Source: Nitrospira sp. (GTDB lineage Bacteria; Nitrospirota; Nitrospiria; Nitrospirales; Nitrospiraceae). Taken from it: DNA of 54,062 nt. The position numbers and the translations under genes were made by a program. Positions within the stretch are counted from its first letter, which is position 1; each line of letters starts with the position of its first letter. The stretch lies in contig JABMDK010000014.1 in assembly GCA_015903995.1 (NCBI GenBank), forward strand, positions 269,104 through 323,165. Direction: 5' to 3'. The notes below the pieces were generated by a model that saw only the letters and a list, made by a program, of their open reading frames with translations, ran no database searches and was not told where the DNA came from. Positions 35,719 through 44,868 of this stretch are shown piece by piece.

Positions 35719-36723
35719 TCATTCCGGTTTCGGGCTTCCATTATATGGAGAAGACGCAGCCTCTACCTTTATTCCTAACGAAAGCCCCATCTCAGTAAGA
35801 ATTTCTTTAATCTCGTTGAGAGATTTTTTCCCGAAGTTCTTTGTCCTGAGCATTTCCCCTTCCGACTTTTGCACAAGATCGGCGATCGTTTTGATATTTG
35901 CATTTTTCAGGCAATTGGCCGCACGAACTGATAACTCCAACTCATTCACGCTACGAGAGAGATTCTTGTTCACCTCACGCTGAGACTCCTCGTAACCCGC
36001 TTCGCTCTTTCCTTCGTTACGTTCTTCTGGATGGATGAAAATATCAAGATGTTCGCGCAAAATTCCGGCCCCAGTAGATAGCGCGTCACGAGGGCTGATG
36101 GTGCCGTCTGTCCAGATCTCCATAGTCAGCTTATCATAGTCGGTCATACGACCGACCCGCGCATTCTCCACATGGAAATTCACTCTCCTGATCGGAGAGA
36201 AGATAGAATCGATAGCAATCACCCCGATCGGCAATCCTTCTTCCTTATTCCGCTCCGCCGGCACATAACCACGACCATGTTTCACCGTCATCTCGATGTC
36301 CAGCGTCGCATCCTTGTCGAGAGTCGCAATATGCAAGTCTGGCGTGAGAATCGTCACATCACCATCGTGAAGAATATCTATGCCCTTGGCTTCTCCTGGC
36401 CCCTTCTTTTTCAATCGTATGGTTTTCGGTTTATCTGTATGGAGCGCCAGCCGCAGACTCTTGATATTCAAAATGATTGCAGTGACATCTTCGGTCACGC
36501 CTGAAATCGTTGAAAACTCGTGCACGACCCCCTCAATCTTCACGGTTGTAACCGCAGCCCCTGTGAGCGAGGACAACAAAATGCGGCGGAGGGCATTCCC
36601 GATCGTAGTACCAAACCCCCGTTCAAATGCTTCCGTGGTAAACCGTCCAAATGTGGGAGAATGTGCATCCTTATCGACTTCCACCCGCATGGGGATCTGA
36701 AAGTCTTTCATTGCTTTAATCAT
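35719..36723 (-). CDS. rpoA: RNA polymerase alpha subunit
   Basis: 334 residues. N-terminal dimerisation domain (about 1-235: [26 protein letters not shown]), acidic linker, and C-terminal DNA/activator-binding domain (about 255-325: [50 protein letters not shown]). A start at the second Met (residue 5) is possible. Complete and in its normal place between rpsD and rplQ. Confidence 0.96.
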   Translation of the reverse strand: MIKAMKDFQIPMRVEVDKDAHSPTFGRFTTEAFERGFGTTIGNALRRILLSSLTGAAVTTVKIEGVVHEFSTISGVTEDVTAIILNIKSLRLALHTDKPKTIRLKKKGPGEAKGIDILHDGDVTILTPDLHIATLDKDATLDIEMTVKHGRGYVPAERNKEEGLPIGVIAIDSIFSPIRRVNFHVENARVGRMTDYDKLTMEIWTDGTISPRDALSTGAGILREHLDIFIHPEERNEGKSEAGYEESQREVNKNLSRSVNELELSVRAANCLKNANIKTIADLVQKSEGEMLRTKNFGKKSLNEIKEILTEMGLSLGIKVEAASSPYNGSPKPE

Positions 36724-36804
36724 GACCCACCCTCCATACCATCGAGTGACTAAGACATTGGCGGATTACGCCGATACCCAAAGACCGCACCGCAGACCAG
36801 TAGA

Positions 36805-37391
36805 CTATCGAGAATACAATTCCACCACCATCTGTTCATTGACTGGTAAAGAGATCTGTTCCTTGGCCGGCAAGGTGCGCACCGTGCCTTTGAATGCGCC
36901 TTTGTCGAGCTCAAGCCAATCAGGAATACCTCGACTATCAACTGATTCCAAGGCCGCCTGAAATGCGGCCAAGTCACGACTCCGCTCACGAATCTCGATC
37001 ACATCTCCGGGTTTCACCAATGCCCCAGCCACCGTGATCTTTTTCCCGTTGATCGTGAAATGGCCATGACTCACCATCTGGCGGGCTTGCTTGCGCGAAG
37101 CACCGAATCCTAAGCGATAGGCGACATTGTCCAGGCGGCATTCCAGCAACCGCAACAAGGCATCGCCTGTGACGCCGGTCTGTCGTTCAGCGCGCTCGAA
37201 GACGCCACGGAATTGACATTCCTGAAGTCCATAGATACGACGCAGCTTTTGTTTTTCACGCAACTGGAGGCTATAGTCAGAGGTTCGTTGCCGCCCCTGC
37301 CCATGTTGACCAGGCGGATAACTCCTGCGTTCGATCGCGCACTTTTCCGTCATACAGCGCGTGCCCTTGAGAAAAAGCTTCTCCCCTTCTG
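36805..37391 (-). pseudogene. rpsD: 30S ribosomal protein S4, 5'-truncated part of the fusion
   Basis: 194 of about 209 codons, all of the body and S4 domain but not the N-terminal tail or start codon. S4 is one of the first proteins to bind 16S rRNA and is normally essential, so a full rpsD would be expected elsewhere if this join is real. Followed by rpoA in the standard order. Confidence 0.8.
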
Positions 37392-37977
37392 GATAATTAA
37401 TCGCATGCATATTCTCAACCGCAAACGCATCGACATCCATGACCATGGGGACAAGTCCGGCAGCCTTGACCAGCTCGGTCAGTTCATTAATCTTATCTTT
37501 CTTCGCGGCAACAAGAATCACGGACATATCTCCTTGCTGATCTTCTGACGCATCCAAAGACAAGACATGAAAGTCGATATTCACTTCGTTGATGTCGAAG
37601 GGAATGTACTGCTCCGCCGCCAATTTCACCTGCCCCTCCAGCTCTTCATCAGGCATCGGTGGCAGACTGATCTTCTTTACAATGACAGCGTGCCCCGAAA
37701 TTGAGATGGCGACATGCTTGTTCTTGACGTTGACTTCCTTAAACAATTCTTGAATCGCCGACACTACACGCCCTTCATCCATAACTGTCCCATCAACAAT
37801 CACTTCCGGCTCAAGAGGCTTCACACCGAACTTTTGGAGAAAGTACCGCCCCTTACTTTCCTTGAGCTGAGCGACTTTGATCGCACTGGAGCCGATATCG
37901 AGCCCCACCAACTGTCGGCGAGGGGTCAGCATCCCAACAATGTCGGTTTCGAAGAGCTTTTTGAATGAAGTCAACAT
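36805..37977 (-). CDS. In-frame fusion: PilM residues 1-195 joined to ribosomal protein S4 lacking its first ~15 residues
   Basis: 390 residues in one open frame. Residues 1-195 equal PilM up to HAINY. From Glu197 the sequence is S4 (EGEKLFLKGTRCMTEKCAIERR...PPGQHGQ) through the S4 RNA-binding motif (LDNVAYRLGFGASRKQARQMVSHGHFTINGKK) to the end. The join is at 37389-37392. Normal S4 starts with about 15 residues holding the CxxC half of a zinc-type cluster; these are missing, while the later two Cys remain. The PilM part has lost its adenosine motif. An internal ATG (Met in RCMTEK) could give a shortened S4. Either a real rearrangement or a chimeric assembly. Confidence 0.85.
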   Translation of the reverse strand: MLTSFKKLFETDIVGMLTPRRQLVGLDIGSSAIKVAQLKESKGRYFLQKFGVKPLEPEVIVDGTVMDEGRVVSAIQELFKEVNVKNKHVAISISGHAVIVKKISLPPMPDEELEGQVKLAAEQYIPFDINEVNIDFHVLSLDASEDQQGDMSVILVAAKKDKINELTELVKAAGLVPMVMDVDAFAVENMHAINYPEGEKLFLKGTRCMTEKCAIERRSYPPGQHGQGRQRTSDYSLQLREKQKLRRIYGLQECQFRGVFERAERQTGVTGDALLRLLECRLDNVAYRLGFGASRKQARQMVSHGHFTINGKKITVAGALVKPGDVIEIRERSRDLAAFQAALESVDSRGIPDWLELDKGAFKGTVRTLPAKEQISLPVNEQMVVELYSR

Positions 37978-37992
37978 GCGTTACCTGCCACC

Positions 37993-38205
37993 TTACACGA
38001 CAGCCTTTCTGGCGCGAATAACTTTCTCGATTTCATCCACATTCTTTCTCGTATATAGCCGCCAGTTTCTCCAATCTCGAGCGGGTTCGGTAATGACACC
38101 CTCCCGTTCCCAGCGAAAGAGCGTCGCCTTGGAAATGTCAAATAAGTCGCACACTTGATAAGCCTTAAACCCCACGGCATTCGATGTATATTTAGGTCGT
38201 TTCAC
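37993..38205 (-). CDS. Small MerR-type HTH regulator (copy 2)
   Basis: 70 residues from GTG 38205. Same as copy 1 except for a few residues at the start (KRPKYTSNAVG against KNPKYTASVEG) and Lys to Arg in the wing region, so the DNA-reading helices are identical and both would bind the same sites. 15 nt before the truncated pilM. The palindrome AGTATTAATACT lies at 38209-38220. Confidence 0.8.
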   Translation of the reverse strand: MKRPKYTSNAVGFKAYQVCDLFDISKATLFRWEREGVITEPARDWRNWRLYTRKNVDEIEKVIRARKAVV

Positions 38206-38341
38206 GTCAGTATTAATACTAGTTCTGATGCCTTTTGTTATTCACAAGGCTAAGTATAGTCAATATGCTCTACCTGTCAAGGAAGCGGTAAGGAAGCGAG
38301 AGTCACGGCAGGGAAACGCTGGTTGTTATTCCAACAGCAGG

Positions 38342-39208
38342 CTACGTTTTGTCGATATCTCGGTGCTTGAGGCCAACCTCGTACCCCAGGGCGGCGAGGC
38401 TTTCGCGAAGATGGCCGGCAACAGCAACCGAGCGATGACGCCCACCGGTACACCCGATCCCGATGGTCAGATAACTACGCCGCTCTCGCTGGAATAACGG
38501 CAAGAGAAAATTCAGTAGACTTTCGAGGTGCTGCAGGAGTGCTATCGCATCAGAGTCTGTCAAGACGAACGTCCGGACCTGCGGATCGTCTCCAGAAAGT
38601 GGCTTGAGTTCAGGTACAAAAAATGGGTTCTTAAGAAATCGCACATCAAACAACAAATCGATATCGTACGGCACCCCGAACTTGTATCCGAAGGTCATGA
38701 GTGAGATCGTCAATCGTCTGTCCGATGACTCTCGTTGAAACTGCTTCGCAAGCAACTCACCGAGCTCATGGACCGTCAGATCGGAAGTATCGATGATTCG
38801 ATCCGCCTGGTGTCGGAGTTCGGCTACGCGTTCCTTTTCAAATCGGATCCCATCCAAGACTGGCAGATGTGGCAAAAGTGGGTGGGGGCGCCTGGACTCT
38901 GAAAATCTTCTGATCAATACCTCGTCACGAGCCTCAAGAAAAATCAACTGTACGGCATGGCCGAGGGCTTTCACTCTCTCCAAAATACCGACGAAATCCG
39001 AAAAGAACGCACGCTCCCTAATGTCAATCCCAAGAGCAACGTTGGCAATTTCGCTATGCTGCTGATTGCAGAGATCAACAAAGGTCGGTAGCAGAGCGAG
39101 GGGAAGATTATCGATGCAGAAATATCCGGCATCCTCAAATGCTTTGAGGGCGTAGGTTTTACCAGAGCCCGACAACCCACTAATAATGACTAGATTCAGC
39201 CGGGCCAT
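38342..39208 (-). CDS. rapZ: RapZ-type protein (copy 2)
   Basis: 288 residues, intact, with the same Walker A (GLSGSGKT) and C-terminal GCTGGRHRSVAVAG motif as copy 1. Changes are few and mostly conservative (PPALL to PLALL, REEV to RDEV, GLLRFL to SLLNFL). The open frame and conserved motifs show it has been under selection for most of its history. Confidence 0.92.
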   Translation of the reverse strand: MARLNLVIISGLSGSGKTYALKAFEDAGYFCIDNLPLALLPTFVDLCNQQHSEIANVALGIDIRERAFFSDFVGILERVKALGHAVQLIFLEARDEVLIRRFSESRRPHPLLPHLPVLDGIRFEKERVAELRHQADRIIDTSDLTVHELGELLAKQFQRESSDRRLTISLMTFGYKFGVPYDIDLLFDVRFLKNPFFVPELKPLSGDDPQVRTFVLTDSDAIALLQHLESLLNFLLPLFQRERRSYLTIGIGCTGGRHRSVAVAGHLRESLAALGYEVGLKHRDIDKT

Positions 39209-39373
39209 GGGGTTGCAATTGCCTCGGTCGGCATAACTGAGATGTTCCTATGTGGACGACGTCAGCCTCAAGCGTGATTCAGCGACTGGAACACGCTGAG
39301 CCGCTCAGGCGCATTGCCTACGCCAAGGAACAAGACCACAAGAACTCACGAGAGACTCACATAGGAATCGCGA

Positions 39374-39685
39374 TCACAAGCTCTTCGGTTTGGTCGGCTT
39401 ATGATTGACAAGGCGCTCTTTCCATTTTCGAAACTGCGCATCCACACGGTCGACAAGGGCATCGATGGTGGCATACATCTCAGGCGTTGATGTCTTGGCT
39501 TGCACTCGTTTGCCACTGACCGCACCAGTAACTTCGGCCTTATGCTGTAGCTTCTCGACTCCCAATACCACTTGCAGCGATCCGACCTTCAACCCGTATC
39601 GATCCAGGCGACCGAATCGGGCCTCCACATAGCTTCTCAGTGCTGGCGTGATGTCCATGTGGCGCCCTGTAATTCTCAGCTTCAT
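39374..39685 (-). CDS. hpf: Ribosome hibernation promoting factor, short form (copy 2)
   Basis: 103 residues, differing from copy 1 at only a few positions (ETRF to EARF, STTEM to STPEM, TQPKGL to TKPKSL). Same TTGGAGGTAGGC ribosome binding site. In this place it would be cotranscribed with ribosomal proteins, an odd setting for a factor that acts on idle ribosomes. Confidence 0.9.
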   Translation of the reverse strand: MKLRITGRHMDITPALRSYVEARFGRLDRYGLKVGSLQVVLGVEKLQHKAEVTGAVSGKRVQAKTSTPEMYATIDALVDRVDAQFRKWKERLVNHKPTKPKSL

Positions 39686-39729
39686 GCCTACCTCCAATTT
39701 TGATCTGGCTGGATGCGAAGCAACGGTGA

Positions 39730-41238
39730 TCAAAAAAAGCGCTTGCGTTGACTGGCGGACGAAATATTCAACTCGGCCCGATATTTAGCCACAGTCCTCC
39801 GCGCGATAAGCACTCCCTGTTTACGAAGCCGGGCTGCAATTTCCTCATCCTTCAATGGACGTTTTGCATCCTCTTCAGCCACCATGGTCTTGATCATATC
39901 CCTAACGGAAACGGAAGAATGCATACCTGACGGCTCATCAGCGTGTTGAAGCCCTGCGTTGAAGAAAAACTTGAGTTCCAACATGCCCTGCGGGCAATAC
40001 ATATATTTATTGGCCGTCACACGGCTGATCGTGGATTCATGCATCCCAATATCCTCGGCCACCTGCTTGAGAACCAAGGGCTTGAGATACTGGACACCAT
40101 GGTCAAAGAATTGCTCCTGGAACTTGACGATACTGGAAACCACTTTCACGATGGTCCGATTTCGCTGCTCGATGCTTCGAATAATCCACTGAGCGGCCCG
40201 CAACTTTTCGTCCATATACGCTTTAGTTTCAGATGTTCCGCTCTGGCCAGAAGAAATAAGCTGTTTGTAATACGGGCTGATCCTCATGCGTGGAAGCCCA
40301 TCGTCGTTCAACAGTACAACCCACTCCCCCTCATTCTTGACCACAAACACATCAGGCACGATAACGTAGTTTTGGGTATTGGAGAAGGGCCTCCCCGGCT
40401 TTGGCTCAAGTTCTCCAATGATTTTGGTGGCTTGAAAGACCTCTTCGACCGTGACGTTCAAGGCCTTCGCGACCTTGGCATACTGTTTTTTTTCTAAGTC
40501 TTTCAAATGGTGCAACACAATGCTCTCAATAACTGACCCTTTCAATGCTCCAGGTGGCGACCCAAGCGATCCAAACAGATTCCGACCTAGATGCCCGAGT
40601 TGCAGCAGAAGGCATTCGGGAAGATCCCTTGCACCAACCCCGGTTGGATCAAACGTTTGAATGTCCTTGAGCACAGATTCAACTTCGGACTCGGCAAAAT
40701 CAGTCCCGGCCACAACCTCAGCCAAAGGGATGCGAAGATAGCCATCGTCATCTAAATTGCCGATGATCAAGCGACCAAGTTCTTTCTCTCGATCACCGAG
40801 CCCTGACAAGGACAATTGCCAGAGGAGATGCTCCTCGAGAGACGTCGCTTTTGCCACCGTTTGCTCGTACGAAGGAAACTCATCTTGTGCCGAGGAATAT
40901 TCGGACGCGCCGCTCCGGTGATCTCTGCCGAAATACTCTTCCCACCCGGAAGCGGAAAACTCCTCCGGCGACCCTTGTTCTTCGCGTGTCTCAACTGCCG
41001 GGTCCGACCGATCCTGTCCTTCCGATGCAGAGGGATCTTCGACCTTTTCCTCATTGGCCAAGGACTCGCCTTCCTCGACATCGGATTGAATTTCGTCCAG
41101 CAAAGGGTTTTCCAGGAGATGCTGCGTGAGGCTCTGCTGCAGCTCCAGTCGAGACAGCTGCAGCAGCTTAATCGCTTGCTGCAGTTGAGGCGTCATGATG
41201 AGCTTTTGCGTGAGTTGTGGAACCAGACGGAGTTTCAT
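39730..41238 (-). CDS. rpoN: RNA polymerase sigma-54 factor (copy 2)
   Basis: 502 residues, the same length as copy 1. Region I, core-binding domain and RpoN box ARRTVAKYRAEL are nearly identical. Differences cluster in the acidic linker (about residues 58-125: DPSASEGQDRSDPAVE against ASPAVDGQEQSDVAVE), as expected for orthologues diverging under selection. Predicted functional with the same promoter specificity. Confidence 0.92.
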   Translation of the reverse strand: MKLRLVPQLTQKLIMTPQLQQAIKLLQLSRLELQQSLTQHLLENPLLDEIQSDVEEGESLANEEKVEDPSASEGQDRSDPAVETREEQGSPEEFSASGWEEYFGRDHRSGASEYSSAQDEFPSYEQTVAKATSLEEHLLWQLSLSGLGDREKELGRLIIGNLDDDGYLRIPLAEVVAGTDFAESEVESVLKDIQTFDPTGVGARDLPECLLLQLGHLGRNLFGSLGSPPGALKGSVIESIVLHHLKDLEKKQYAKVAKALNVTVEEVFQATKIIGELEPKPGRPFSNTQNYVIVPDVFVVKNEGEWVVLLNDDGLPRMRISPYYKQLISSGQSGTSETKAYMDEKLRAAQWIIRSIEQRNRTIVKVVSSIVKFQEQFFDHGVQYLKPLVLKQVAEDIGMHESTISRVTANKYMYCPQGMLELKFFFNAGLQHADEPSGMHSSVSVRDMIKTMVAEEDAKRPLKDEEIAARLRKQGVLIARRTVAKYRAELNISSASQRKRFF

Positions 41239-41257
41239 CGATGCCCCTACGACCCCC

Positions 41258-41453
41258 CTACAACTTGAACTGTTCCCCAAGATAAACGGCCCGAGCCGTT
41301 GGACTCTGCACTATAGCTTCAGGAGACCCCGCCTCTAAGATCAATCCTTCATTGATGATGTAGGCACGATCGACGATTGAAAGCGTTTCCTGTACATTGT
41401 GATCGGTAATCAATATGCCGATCCCTTTTTCTTTTAAGCGGGTGATGAGCGAT
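41258..41453 (-). pseudogene. lptB: LptB C-terminal fragment
   Basis: Last ~62 codons of lptB, from [22 protein letters not shown] to GEQFKL and stop (41258-41260). The Walker A, signature and Walker B regions are missing and there is no start, so no ATPase can be made. It directly abuts the end of infA, whose stop codon lies inside this fragment in another frame. Confidence 0.88.
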
Positions 41454-41658
41454 AGGTAATTCGGCCCCTGGTCAAATCGTATGGTGACATTTCCACCGTG
41501 ACCTTATCGCCGGGAAGGATACGGATAAAATGCATCCGCATTTTCCCCGAGATGTGAGCCAGTATGACATGGCCATTATCCAGCTTGACCCGAAACATGG
41601 CATTAGGAAGCGTCTCCGCCACCGAGCCCTGGATCTCAATAATGTCTTCTTTTGCCAC
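41434..41658 (-). CDS. infA: Translation initiation factor IF-1 with altered C-terminus
   Basis: 74 residues. [70 protein letters not shown] is a complete IF-1 OB fold. The usual ending is YK or similar after ITYR; here it is SSPA, read from inserted lptB DNA. The change touches only the last residues, so activity is probably kept. Confidence 0.93.
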   Translation of the reverse strand: MAKEDIIEIQGSVAETLPNAMFRVKLDNGHVILAHISGKMRMHFIRILPGDKVTVEMSPYDLTRGRITYRSSPA

Positions 41659-41690
41659 GTCCTTCTGTATTCTTTCCTATATAACCTAAC

Positions 41691-42449
41691 TTAGGCCTTT
41701 TCCAATTGACTCAAAATACGAGGTGTTCCGCTTGGTTGAATGGCGATCGTATGCTCGAAGTGAGCAGAGAGGCTCCCATCTACCGTGACCGCAGTCCACC
41801 GATCCTCCAAAACGCGAACCGCACTCCGACCCATATTCACCATTGGTTCAATTGCCAAAACCATACCTGGTTGCAATCGAGGCCCCTGACCAGGTTTCCC
41901 ATAGTTGGGGACTTGAGGCTCTTCATGTAATTGCCGGCCAATCCCATGCCCAACAAACTCGGTGACTACTGAGAAACCGGCAGACTCAACATGTCGCTGC
42001 ACCGCATTCGAAATATCCGTCAGACGATTGCCGACCACCGCCTGTTTGATCCCGATGTAGAGCGCCTCTTCCGTCACCTGAACCAATTTTGCAGTGCCCT
42101 CCGAAATCCGACCAACTGCTACGGTGACCGCAGAATCTCCATAAAATCCACCTACAATAGCACCAAGATCCAGTCCTATGATATCCCCTTCCTTCAGTTT
42201 TCTCTTCGAGGGGATACCGTGAACGACCTGCTCGTTCACCGAAACACAAAGGGTTTTTGGATAGTTCCGGTATCCTTTAAACGCCGGAATCGCCCCTCGA
42301 ACCCGTATTGCCTCCTCGGCAATTTGATCAAGCTCTTCCGTACTAATGCCGAGACAGACCGCTTTCCTCACCATTGCGAGCGATTCAGCCACCACTCTTG
42401 ACGCCTCTGCCATCACCGCAATCTCAGCGGGCGTTTTCAGAATGATCAT
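41691..42449 (-). CDS. map: Methionine aminopeptidase, type I
   Basis: 252 residues. Removes the N-terminal Met of new proteins. Metal ligands are visible in GLDLGAIVGGFYGDSAVTVAVG (two Asp), EFVGHGIGRQLHEEP (His), MVLAIEPMVN (Glu) and HFEHTIAI (Glu). The start overlaps the adk stop by 4 nt (ATGA), indicating coupling in the spc operon. Confidence 0.96.
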   Translation of the reverse strand: MIILKTPAEIAVMAEASRVVAESLAMVRKAVCLGISTEELDQIAEEAIRVRGAIPAFKGYRNYPKTLCVSVNEQVVHGIPSKRKLKEGDIIGLDLGAIVGGFYGDSAVTVAVGRISEGTAKLVQVTEEALYIGIKQAVVGNRLTDISNAVQRHVESAGFSVVTEFVGHGIGRQLHEEPQVPNYGKPGQGPRLQPGMVLAIEPMVNMGRSAVRVLEDRWTAVTVDGSLSAHFEHTIAIQPSGTPRILSQLEKA

Positions 42450-43102
42450 GCCGTCTGCGGAACCGCAAGCGATTGCAGGAGGTTGCGAAATACTGCTTCA
42501 ACTTCCTCGGCACCGTTAAGGTGTAACAAGATCCGCTGCTTTTCATAAAAGTCGATTAACGGCGCCGTCTGCTCTTCATACACACGGAGGCGCATTTCAA
42601 TTGCCTCTCGCTGATCATCACTTCGCTGAACCAACGCCTCACCGCATCGCTCACAAAGACTACCGTTCTTCGAAGGGGCAAACACTAAGTGATAGGTCGC
42701 CTGACACTTAGGACAGCTCCGACGCCCACTCAGTCGCCTCACGATTTCCTCTCGAGAAACCCTGAAGTTAATCACTCGATCCATTCGAAGGTTCTGTTCG
42801 AACAATACCTTCGCAAGCGCGTCCGCCTGAGGAATTGTCCTTGGAAACCCATCGAGAATAAACCCATTGGCACATGAGGGATCGGCTAACTTCTCTCGAA
42901 CCAGCCCTATGACAACTGAATCGGGGACCAATCTTCCCTGATCCATATGTTCCTTAGCTTCACGGCCCAGTGATGACTGATTCCGAACCGCATCCCTAAG
43001 TAAATCGCCAGTCGAAATCTTTCTGATACGATAGTGAATAGCAGCCTTATCAGCCTGAGTCCCTTTTCCAACACCAGGCGCTCCGAGAAATACAAGACGC
43101 AT
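42446..43102 (-). CDS. adk: Adenylate kinase
   Basis: 218 residues. P-loop GAPGVGKGTQADK at the N-terminus, DGFPRT motif, and a zinc-type lid with CPKC...CERC (four Cys), the long form of the enzyme. Interconverts AMP, ADP and ATP. Located between secY and map as in many bacteria. Confidence 0.96.
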   Translation of the reverse strand: MRLVFLGAPGVGKGTQADKAAIHYRIRKISTGDLLRDAVRNQSSLGREAKEHMDQGRLVPDSVVIGLVREKLADPSCANGFILDGFPRTIPQADALAKVLFEQNLRMDRVINFRVSREEIVRRLSGRRSCPKCQATYHLVFAPSKNGSLCERCGEALVQRSDDQREAIEMRLRVYEEQTAPLIDFYEKQRILLHLNGAEEVEAVFRNLLQSLAVPQTA

Positions 43103-43106
43103 GATC

Positions 43107-44426
43107 CTAGCCGCTTCTCCCGCGCAAGGGCGCCATCCCCTTGCCCAAGAACCCCTCGTAATTTCTCATTAACATATGGGATTCAATTTGCTGAGCTGTA
43201 TCTAGGCCCACGCCAATGACAATCAACAGGGAGGTACCACCGAAATAAAATGGAACATTCAACTTGTAAATCAAAAACTCAGGAATCACACAGACGATTG
43301 CCAGATATATGGCACCCGCAAATGTAATTTTTGTTAACACATTGTAGATATAGTCAGAGGTCCGTTGCCCAGGACGAATACCAGGGATAAAGCCTCCGTA
43401 CTTTTTCATGTTGTCGGCCATATCAACTGGATTCAGGACGACCGCCGTGTAGAAGAAACAGAAAAAGAGAATTAGACCCACATACATCAACGTGTATAAC
43501 AGCGACCCGGGAGCCAGTTGATCACCGATCGCTTTCACCCATGGTGTTTCAAAAAACCCGGCAATTGTCGCAGGGAACGCAATGATCGAGGAGGCAAATA
43601 TAGGCGGAATAACGCCAGCCGTATTAATTTTCAAAGGGATATGTGTGCTCTGCCCTCCATAGACCCGCCGCCCAATCACACGCTTGGCATACTGTACGGA
43701 GATTTTCCGTCGCCCACTTTCCAGAAAAACAATCGCGGCGACAACGCCGATCATCAAGAGCGCCAAGGCGATTAACAAGAACGCATTGAGCTGTCCGATT
43801 TCATATAAATTGTAGGTCTGCGCGACGGCCGCAGGAAGCCTGGCGACAATACCGGCAAAGATGATTAATGAGATACCGTTGCCAATTCCTCGCTCGGTTA
43901 TCTGTTCACCGAGCCACATCAAGAAGCCCGTGCCAGCCGTGAGTGTAATGACCGTCATGAGACGGAATCCCCATCCGGCGTGAAGCACAAACGCCCCCTG
44001 ATTCATTTGCTCTAGCCCAACCGCAATGCCAAACCCTTGAATCAGAGCAATCCCGATCGTCCCGAATCTAGTATACTGAATGATCTTCTTTCGTCCTCGC
44101 TCTCCCTCCTTAGCCAATTTGGTCAGATGCGGGACGACGACCGTCAATAACTGAAGAATGATCGATGCACTGATGTAGGGCATGATGCCCAGCGCAAAGA
44201 TCGTCAGCCGGGACAAAGATCCACCCGAGAAAATATCAAGGAACCCTAGTAAGGCGCCACCCTGTTTCTGCAAAAACTCTGACAGAGCTTCACCATTAAT
44301 ACCAGGAGTCGGGATGTGAGACCCAATCCGATACACCACGAGCATGCCGAGCGTAAAGAGTACACGCGTACGCAGCTCTGGAATCTTGAAGATATTCTGA
44401 AAACTGGTCAGGAGTCGTTCAAGCAC
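43107..44426 (-). CDS. secY: Protein translocase subunit SecY
   Basis: 439 residues from GTG 44426, 8 nt after GAGG; a TTG at 44432 is less well placed. About ten membrane helices, with GINGEAL, FSGGSLSRLTIFALGIMPYISASIILQLL, GIGNGISLIIFAGIVARLP and the cytoplasmic loop GQSTHIPLKINTAGVIPPIFASS. Forms the protein-conducting channel. Overlaps the end of rplO by 8 nt. Confidence 0.95.
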   Translation of the reverse strand: MLERLLTSFQNIFKIPELRTRVLFTLGMLVVYRIGSHIPTPGINGEALSEFLQKQGGALLGFLDIFSGGSLSRLTIFALGIMPYISASIILQLLTVVVPHLTKLAKEGERGRKKIIQYTRFGTIGIALIQGFGIAVGLEQMNQGAFVLHAGWGFRLMTVITLTAGTGFLMWLGEQITERGIGNGISLIIFAGIVARLPAAVAQTYNLYEIGQLNAFLLIALALLMIGVVAAIVFLESGRRKISVQYAKRVIGRRVYGGQSTHIPLKINTAGVIPPIFASSIIAFPATIAGFFETPWVKAIGDQLAPGSLLYTLMYVGLILFFCFFYTAVVLNPVDMADNMKKYGGFIPGIRPGQRTSDYIYNVLTKITFAGAIYLAIVCVIPEFLIYKLNVPFYFGGTSLLIVIGVGLDTAQQIESHMLMRNYEGFLGKGMAPLRGRSG

Positions 44427-44868
44427 CGCCAATAACCTCGACTCGCCCTCCGGCTGCTTGAATTTTTGCTTCAGCCGATTTGCTAAACTTATGTGCCTGA
44501 ACTACGAGCGCTTTCTTCAACTCACCATTGCCAAGAATTTTAATCGGCAGTTTCTTTCTCTTTACCAATCCAGCATCAACCATGGCCTGCGGAGTAACGG
44601 TCTCATTCCCGGCCCATCGCTCCAAACTCTTAATGTTGATGACTGTATATTCTGTCCTAGACGGGTTGGTAAACCCAAACTTTGGCACACGACGAACCAA
44701 TGGCATCTGCCCACCCTCAAACCCTGGGCGCTTACCACCCCCAGAGCGAGCTAGGAGCCCCTTATGCCCTTTAGTGGCTGTCTTCCCGTGACCAGATCCA
44801 GGCCCACGTCCTATGCGTTTACGTCGCTTCTTTGCCCCTCGTGCAGGAGCCAAGTCATGGAGATTCAT
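44419..44868 (-). CDS. rplO: 50S ribosomal protein L15
   Basis: 149 residues. MNLHDLAPARGAKKRRKRIGRGPGSGHGKTATKGHKG is the glycine- and basic-rich N-terminal tail typical of L15, followed by GFEGGQMPLVRRVPKFGF. Overlaps rpmD by 4 nt upstream and secY downstream. Confidence 0.96.
   Translation of the reverse strand: MNLHDLAPARGAKKRRKRIGRGPGSGHGKTATKGHKGLLARSGGGKRPGFEGGQMPLVRRVPKFGFTNPSRTEYTVINIKSLERWAGNETVTPQAMVDAGLVKRKKLPIKILGNGELKKALVVQAHKFSKSAEAKIQAAGGRVEVIGGA

Larger units (their letters stand above)
37391..41453 (-). repeat. Duplicated block, second copy, inserted in the ribosomal operon
   Basis: Carries 'pilM, the MerR-type regulator, rapZ, hpf, rpoN and lptB' in the same order and orientation as 29310-33372. 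It replaces rpmJ, rpsM, rpsK and the start of rpsD. Right edge: infA reads ACC TAT CGC, then runs into lptB (CTC ATC ACC CGC TTA AAA). Left edge: pilM INY joins S4 GEKLF. No flanking repeats or transposase are visible at either edge. Confidence 0.9.
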
